Source: Bacteroidales bacterium UBA1756 (lineage in GTDB: Bacteria; Bacteroidota; Bacteroidia; Bacteroidales; WCHB1-69). From it: 10,335 bases of DNA. Shown piece by piece: positions 6,312 to 10,335 of this stretch (position 1 is its first letter; every line of letters begins with the position of its first letter). The notes beneath the pieces are model-generated. The model ran no database searches. It saw only the letters and a list, made by a program, of their open reading frames with translations, and was not told the origin of the DNA. Both the position numbers and the translations under genes were made by a program. The stretch is taken from contig DCHI01000070.1 of assembly GCA_002314795.1 (NCBI GenBank), positions 1 through 10,335 of the forward strand. The letters are read 5' to 3'.

Positions 6312-7016
6312 TTATACGTTGATGGTGACGGTGAACATATCTAAATCATAGATTTTTCCAGCCTCAGAAACGGTTATGGTTTTTGAAACGAGGGAAGGCA
6401 CTTCGCTGCTGTTTTCGGTGTAAGTGAATACTTCGTATGTTCCTGGCGTGAGTTGCTGGAAATAGTAGTATCCGTCAATGCCGACGCGCACGTCATCAAA
6501 GTGGTACGGTTCTCCGACACGGCGGATATAGACGCGGTGTTCGTAGGCCCAGCCGCTGCCACGGTCGTCCCCGTTGTGAATATAGTTCGCCCAGATTTGT
6601 CCCCTCACCATTGAAGTGCCGTAGGCCTTTCCTTCGTGTGTGTAGATGGTAGGGGCGGTTATGGTTTCTCCCTTGGTTAACTTCACGGTTTCGGCAACGG
6701 CGACTTTCTGTCCCGATGGAAGAATCGAATAGGCGAACAGGGTGTAGCTTCCCGGCTTGAGATATTTGAAGCGGTAACGCCCGTCCGAGCCGGTCTCCAT
6801 ATCATCTCCATAAATGGCATCGTCTCCGTACAGGATAAAGACGTCCGTCTTTGCGGCTACGATGGTGTCGGTGCTTAGATTGTAATTGTCATTGTCGTGC
6901 AGGACGGTCATAACTTTTCCTTCGATGACACCGGTTCCGCCTTCGCCTTCGCCTTTGCTGCAAGATGAAAGTACGAGGGAACTAATTATGGTCAGGATAA
7001 AGAATAATTTCTTCAT
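6312..7016 (-). CDS. Lipoprotein with two carboxypeptidase-regulatory-like (CNA-B/SpaA-like) domains
   Basis: A 234-residue lipoprotein: MKK, a hydrophobic core and the lipobox LSSC with C19. The following SKGEGEGG is acidic and glycine-rich, a possible surface-export or linker segment. Two related beta-sandwich repeats follow. In the first (about 30-126) the end of the fold is SDGRYRFKYLKPGSYTLFAY (77-96); in the second (about 137-229) the matching part is IDGYYYFQQLTPGTYEVFTY (180-199), exactly 103 residues later. The x-D-G-x-Y-x-F-x-x-L-x-P-G-x-Y pattern is the hallmark of carboxypeptidase-regulatory-like and CNA-B stalk domains, which are structural rather than catalytic. It probably sits on the cell surface next to the beta-helix protein encoded 21 nt upstream. 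No enzyme motif is seen. Confidence 0.85.
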   Translation of the reverse strand: MKKLFFILTIISSLVLSSCSKGEGEGGTGVIEGKVMTVLHDNDNYNLSTDTIVAAKTDVFILYGDDAIYGDDMETGSDGRYRFKYLKPGSYTLFAYSILPSGQKVAVAETVKLTKGETITAPTIYTHEGKAYGTSMVRGQIWANYIHNGDDRGSGWAYEHRVYIRRVGEPYHFDDVRVGIDGYYYFQQLTPGTYEVFTYTENSSEVPSLVSKTITVSEAGKIYDLDMFTVTINV

Positions 7017-7037
7017 ATTGAGTTATTTATGGAAATG

Positions 7038-9803
7038 TTATTGAGCTGTAACGGAGGTGCCGCTTCCAGACGTCGTCGCTGAAGCGCCGATGTATAAACC
7101 GTGCCAATGGTCTGTGCCGTTGATGGTAGGATTGCTGTACAGGGTGTAAGTGCCTGATGTCACATTGGGGCTCGTGAAGATGAATCGTGCTGAGGATGAA
7201 CCGCCACCACCGCCTCCGGGAGGTCTCAGACCACCAGTGGAACTCATAAAACCGCTGCCCGTAACAGACGGAGTATGGGTGTAAATCATAACGGGATTGC
7301 CACCGCTGTTTTTGATGCAGTAACTTCCAGCGGTAGTGATGCTCGGAGCCAAATATTTCTGGCCGTTCTGGTATTGGGGACTGTCAAAAATACCCATTCC
7401 GCCGCCGCCCATTCCGCCGGAGGAAGCGTAGAAGCCGATGACGGTGGCGCCGTTGATGTAGAAGGAACCGCCGCGGTCAATGTTCGCGTCAATGGCTTCT
7501 TCCGTTCCAGCTGCAATGATGACGCCGCCGGTCAAGTTGGTGGCTTGTGCCGTGGACGTACCGTTGTTGTCGATGCCGTCGTTGCCCCGAGCGTATGCCC
7601 AAACGTAGCCGCCCGTTACGACAAATCCGGTTGCGGAGTTGATGGCGTCATCGTAGGCGTTGGCTTCGATAAAACCGCCGTTGATAGTGATTTTCGCTTT
7701 ACTTTCAATGGCTTCGCCCGTCGGGTCGCCTGAGGTTTGGGCGCAGTAGGAGGAGACGTGGCCGCTATTGATGGTGATGTTTCCCAAACACTTGATTCCT
7801 TTGGGACTGCAGTAGGTTGTGCTGCTGCTACTTGGTGGCCAGCCGCCGCCGCCACCGCCGCCACCAAGAGGTGCACCGGAAGTCATAATGTCAATGTCAA
7901 TCAGGTCGTTGTCCGCACCTTGCGCACCAATGACAAGATTGCCTTCCACTTTCATACCGCGTCCGCCGGTACCCGTACTTTGGCAGTCAATAACACCACC
8001 CAAAATGGTGGCATTGGCATCCGCTTTGATACAAATGGGACCGTAGCCGTCGGTGGTGCTGCCACTGGTATAGGTCGTTCCACTTCCCGAAGTGGTCAGG
8101 TTGAGGTCACCTCCGTTGATGTACAAATTGTTGGAACTGAGGCAGCGGCCGCCGGTATTTGTGTTGGTGCAGTTGACCGTGATGCTTCCGTCATTGATGG
8201 TTAATGCACCGTCGGTTTTCATTCCGGAGCAGTAGGAGGGATTCCCGCTCGTCACGACCGTAGCGCCGGACGCGGTGATGTCGATGGTGCCGTCTTCTAC
8301 CAGCATATCCAAATCGGAACTGATGGCTTTGCTACTGTTTCCAGAGGCCGTGACGGTGGTGTGCGCTCCATAGAAATTGATGCTGTTGTCACTCGCCAAT
8401 CCCTTACTGTCAACTCCGCTTGCTGTCGCTGTGATGGTCCCGTCGTTCACGTAAATGCTTCCGTCAGCGGACAAACCTTTGCTGTCGGTTCCGCTTGCCG
8501 TGACGGTGATGGTTCCACCATTGATTTCAATGTTTCCATTTGTTTTAATGCAGGATGCGCTGTAGGTGTCGCTTTGGTTGCTGGTGTTGGTGTAGGTCCC
8601 GCCGTTTCCAGCTACGCTCAACTCGATGTTTCCCCCGTTGATGGTTACGCTTCCGTCGGCATTGATGCCTTTGCCTCCCGCAGCGCCATTACTCATTGTG
8701 ATGTGCATATCCGTGGTTCCGGTGAGGTCACTGATGACGAGGTTCCCATTGCATTTCAGGCCGGTGCAGTGCGATGGGTCGTTGGCCGTTACCACGGTGG
8801 CTCCGGAGCCATTGATGGTGATGTTGCCACCTTGAATTTCCATATTGGTTCCGGACTTGATTCCTTTGGACTGTGCACCCGTAAGTGTCAGGGAAATATC
8901 GCCTCCGGTGATATTGACGATGCTGTCGCATTTGATTCCTTTTCCGTCGGCTTCGGCCACGATGATGTCGATGTTACCGCCGGAAATGTTGATGTAACGG
9001 CTCCCGGCGTCAATACCGGTTGCAGCATTGGTGATATGGATGTTTCCTCCAAAAATTTCAATGTAGTCGTTGCTGTGAATTCCATCGCTAACAGCACTGT
9101 TGACGTTGATGGTGCCACTGAGCAGGCGGATGTAGTCGCTGCTGTACAAGCCGTGTTTGACGGTTCCGGTCAAAGCCAAAGTCCCGTTTGTTCCCGAAAT
9201 GACCAATTGGCCTTTGCTGTCCATCGCTCCTTTGTCGGTGCTGCTGGTGCCGTCGGAAAGGAAACTGCTGTTTTTCAATGTGATGGAAACGTTTACGTCG
9301 TCTAAAACCTTGATGGCGGCACCGCTCGGATTGGTGATGCTGACGCCGTCCATAATGAGGTTGAAACGAAGGTCGCTGTTGATGAGAAGCGAACCGTCCG
9401 AAGTCGTACCGGAGAGATAGTAGATGATGTCCTGGTTTCCAGACAAAGCGTTGACGGTGACGTCGGCACCGTTGTTGGTTACGGTGACGCCACGGTTTGC
9501 CCACGGATTGATGATGGAAACCGTGTTTTCCGCATACGTAATGTAGATGATGTTACCTGTATCAACGGGTGTATCCTGAGTGGAAAAAATGATGCTGTCG
9601 ATGGCGGAGACGGGAAATGTGAAATCCGTTTCGCCAATGTTGTTATGCAGAATGGAAATTCCGTTGACGAAACTTACACTGTCCGTATTTTCAATCAGTT
9701 GTGTGTGAACGGGAATATTCCCATTGTAAAATATGATTCTTTCTTGAGCAAAAAGGCCGCTTGTCAGAAGAAGGGATGTGATGAGAAATAATAATTTTTT
9801 CAT
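7038..9803 (-). CDS. Large secreted parallel beta-helix protein, Cthe_2159-type carbohydrate-binding family
   Basis: A 921-residue exported protein (signal peptide 1-19, cut likely before Q20). Residues about 22-73 form a short beta module ending AIDSIIF, similar to the neighbour encoded upstream. From about 85 it follows the Cthe_2159 pattern, ending with a domain holding SPNVTSGTYTLYS (878-890) and HGLYIG (901-906). Between about 217 and 790 lie some twenty right-handed helix rungs with the motif [KDT]-G-[IL]-x-x-x-G-x-[IV]-x-I-x-G-G; three consecutive ones are spaced exactly 25 residues (S441, S466, S491). The family founder from Clostridium thermocellum is reported to bind polygalacturonate. 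Glycine-run loops occur at 647-654, 796-804 and 863-868. About 13 cysteines are spread through the helix. No T9SS sorting domain is seen at the C-terminus. The gene is visibly more GC-rich than its neighbours. It most likely acts as a surface or matrix binding protein. Confidence 0.9.
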   Translation of the reverse strand: MKKLLFLITSLLLTSGLFAQERIIFYNGNIPVHTQLIENTDSVSFVNGISILHNNIGETDFTFPVSAIDSIIFSTQDTPVDTGNIIYITYAENTVSIINPWANRGVTVTNNGADVTVNALSGNQDIIYYLSGTTSDGSLLINSDLRFNLIMDGVSITNPSGAAIKVLDDVNVSITLKNSSFLSDGTSSTDKGAMDSKGQLVISGTNGTLALTGTVKHGLYSSDYIRLLSGTINVNSAVSDGIHSNDYIEIFGGNIHITNAATGIDAGSRYINISGGNIDIIVAEADGKGIKCDSIVNITGGDISLTLTGAQSKGIKSGTNMEIQGGNITINGSGATVVTANDPSHCTGLKCNGNLVISDLTGTTDMHITMSNGAAGGKGINADGSVTINGGNIELSVAGNGGTYTNTSNQSDTYSASCIKTNGNIEINGGTITVTASGTDSKGLSADGSIYVNDGTITATASGVDSKGLASDNSINFYGAHTTVTASGNSSKAISSDLDMLVEDGTIDITASGATVVTSGNPSYCSGMKTDGALTINDGSITVNCTNTNTGGRCLSSNNLYINGGDLNLTTSGSGTTYTSGSTTDGYGPICIKADANATILGGVIDCQSTGTGGRGMKVEGNLVIGAQGADNDLIDIDIMTSGAPLGGGGGGGGWPPSSSSTTYCSPKGIKCLGNITINSGHVSSYCAQTSGDPTGEAIESKAKITINGGFIEANAYDDAINSATGFVVTGGYVWAYARGNDGIDNNGTSTAQATNLTGGVIIAAGTEEAIDANIDRGGSFYINGATVIGFYASSGGMGGGGMGIFDSPQYQNGQKYLAPSITTAGSYCIKNSGGNPVMIYTHTPSVTGSGFMSSTGGLRPPGGGGGGSSSARFIFTSPNVTSGTYTLYSNPTINGTDHWHGLYIGASATTSGSGTSVTAQ
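7842..7865 (-). repeat. GGC/GGT codon run encoding eight glycines
   Basis: Eight consecutive glycine codons (residues 647-654), mostly GGC with two GGT, are followed by WPPSSSS. The run is a trinucleotide repeat prone to slippage, but length changes would stay in frame. A second six-glycine run is encoded at 7200-7217. Confidence 0.9.
8025..8267 (-). repeat. Second copy of an internal duplication in the beta-helix gene
   Basis: Residues 513-593 (GATVVTSGNPSYCSGMK ... CIK) parallel residues 334-420 (GATVVTANDPSHCTGLK ... CIK; DNA 8544-8804), with the GATVVT anchor offset by 179 residues. Both copies hold a TYT-type loop before a conserved C-I-K and a cysteine in the N/S-P-S-x-C segment. The copies differ in about half of their residues by eye, so the duplication is old. 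Confidence 0.65.
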
Positions 9804-9808
9804 AGCGA

Positions 9809-10300
9809 TTATAATTTGCTGAATTTGTACGACAATTCGTTAATCTTAATAATGTAAATACCTTTTGCTAAGAAACTTACATCAATAGCCTCCGAGGTGT
9901 TGACTTCCGTCTGACTGAGAAGTTGCCCGTGCAAAGAATAGATTTTTACATTTACGACCTGTTCTTGTTCCGTAGCAAAAAATAATTTGTCACTCGTCGG
10001 ATTCGGGTAAACCACGATTCCTGTAGTGGCTTCGTAGGTCTCAATGCTCGAACTGACGACATCATCCAATGTCAGTTTGCGGATGATGCTGCGACTGATG
10101 GGAGTGACCGTGCCGTTTTGTTGAATTAGTAAATCTCCACCAGAAAATGAAAATTGTGTGACATTTTCAAAATAACTGTCTGACTGACCATTAGAATAGA
10201 CGACAGTGAGATTGGTGGTGTGGAAAGTTTGCGAAAAAGCGGTGCAAATTCCGAAAACAAGGGTTAGCGCGCACGCGATTTTAATGATAAAATTTTTCAT
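9809..10300 (-). CDS. T9SS type A sorting domain-containing small secreted protein
   Basis: A 163-residue protein, the first gene of the operon in the window. The signal peptide covers 1-23 (hydrophobic 9-18; cleavage likely after S23, before Q24). Residues about 28-78 are a two-repeat beta module, with VTQFSF (47-52) and SIIRKLTL (71-78) as its echoing ends. A linker leads to a Por secretion C-terminal domain (about 96-163): VVYPNPTSDKLFF (97-108), VKIYSLHGQLL (118-128), and a closing GIYIIKI (147-153) before a basic tail. This domain targets proteins through the outer membrane by the type IX system, where it is usually cleaved and the cargo attached to anionic LPS. With no catalytic domain between, the mature cargo is tiny. 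Start is the ATG ending at 10300; the stop is 5 nt before the beta-helix gene. The role may be structural. Confidence 0.88.
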   Translation of the reverse strand: MKNFIIKIACALTLVFGICTAFSQTFHTTNLTVVYSNGQSDSYFENVTQFSFSGGDLLIQQNGTVTPISRSIIRKLTLDDVVSSSIETYEATTGIVVYPNPTSDKLFFATEQEQVVNVKIYSLHGQLLSQTEVNTSEAIDVSFLAKGIYIIKINELSYKFSKL

Positions 10301-10335
10301 CGATTTATTATTTATTCAAGTTTCGCATGTTGATT

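Larger units (their letters stand above)
7434..9155 (-). repeat. Beta-helix rung array encoding about twenty 25-residue-class repeats
   Basis: This segment encodes residues about 217-790 of the 921-residue protein. The repeat core is G-[IL]-x-x-x-G-x-[IV]-x-I-x-G-G-x-[IL]. Clear rungs start near G241, G263, G289, G314, G348, G379, G443, G468, G527, G616 and G669, with variants between them. Spacing is 25 residues in the most regular part (T435, T460, T485 and T510 each begin a TASG) and larger where loops are inserted. The DNA copies are diverged, so this is an old array. Confidence 0.8.
413..10300 (-). other. Predicted eleven-gene operon
   Basis: All eleven minus-strand genes are packed with gaps of 5, 21, 12, 6, 38, 21, -1, -4, 11 and -7 nt in transcription order, leaving no room for internal terminators and little for promoters. 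Stop/start overlaps (TGATG at 3641-3645, ATGA at 2456-2459, a 7-nt overlap at 1480-1486) argue for coupled translation at the downstream end. The first promoter must lie beyond 10300, mostly outside the window. An additional internal promoter cannot be excluded, especially for the regulator and meaB end. Confidence 0.7.

Noticed and set aside
8361..9305. Long plus-strand open frame (314 codons) inside the beta-helix gene
   Set aside because: It is antisense to a clearly real repeat protein; the repetitive GC-rich sequence keeps this frame open. The translation is Val/Asp/Ala-rich with no signal, domain or own context.
7038..9803. Beta-helix protein as a pectate lyase or other enzyme
   Set aside because: The rung pattern and C-terminal domain fit the non-catalytic Cthe_2159 binding family, and no lyase or hydrolase catalytic motif was seen.
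10301..10335. Promoter of the operon
   Set aside because: Only 35 nt remain; the minus strand is A-rich before the ATG, as is usual for Bacteroidota starts, but no -7 TAnnTTTG or -33 TTTG pair is seen. The promoter is probably outside the window.

Overview
The window looks like a piece of a Bacteroidota chromosome, most likely Bacteroidales. The basis is a C-terminal Por/T9SS type A sorting domain, Bacteroidota-style short lipoprotein signals, a LytS/LytTR pair, a DUF2490 outer-membrane protein, a MeaB GTPase, and starts that lack clear Shine-Dalgarno sequences. Species cannot be told from the sequence. No tRNA, rRNA, CRISPR array or insertion sequence ends were seen.

Layout. At the left edge (3-359, plus strand) is the C-terminal part of an Rpn/PD-(D/E)XK-type recombination-promoting nuclease ('putative transposase' family), running in from outside. 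After a 53-nt convergent gap, everything else (10300 down to 413) lies on the minus strand as eleven tightly packed genes. In transcription order they are: a 163-aa T9SS-sorted secreted protein; a 921-aa secreted parallel beta-helix protein of the Cthe_2159 carbohydrate-binding type; a lipoprotein with two carboxypeptidase-regulatory-like beta-sandwich repeats; a small secreted protein of short tyrosine-rich repeats; a VTC-type polyphosphate polymerase domain protein; a five-helix DUF4956 membrane protein; a DUF2490 probable outer-membrane barrel; a LytS-type histidine kinase; a LytTR response regulator; a 79-aa cysteine-rich lipoprotein; and the GTPase MeaB. Gaps run from -7 to +38 nt, with ATGA and TGATG junctions around the kinase, so one transcription unit is likely. 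No promoter is recognisable in the 35 nt left upstream of the first gene.

How the genes may work together. A cytoplasmic VTC catalytic domain next to a DUF4956 membrane protein and a Cthe_2159 beta-helix protein is a gene neighbourhood I recall from Firmicutes, usually with CotH-kinase proteins, and its joint function is unknown to me. Here the core is joined to Bacteroidota parts: T9SS export, surface lipoproteins, an outer-membrane barrel and a dedicated two-component system. My reading, as inference only, is a regulated cell-envelope module that makes or handles a phosphate-rich polymer at the inner membrane and displays a large beta-helical adhesin or polyanion-binding protein on the surface. 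MeaB at the end belongs to B12-dependent methylmalonyl-CoA metabolism and may simply be a passenger.
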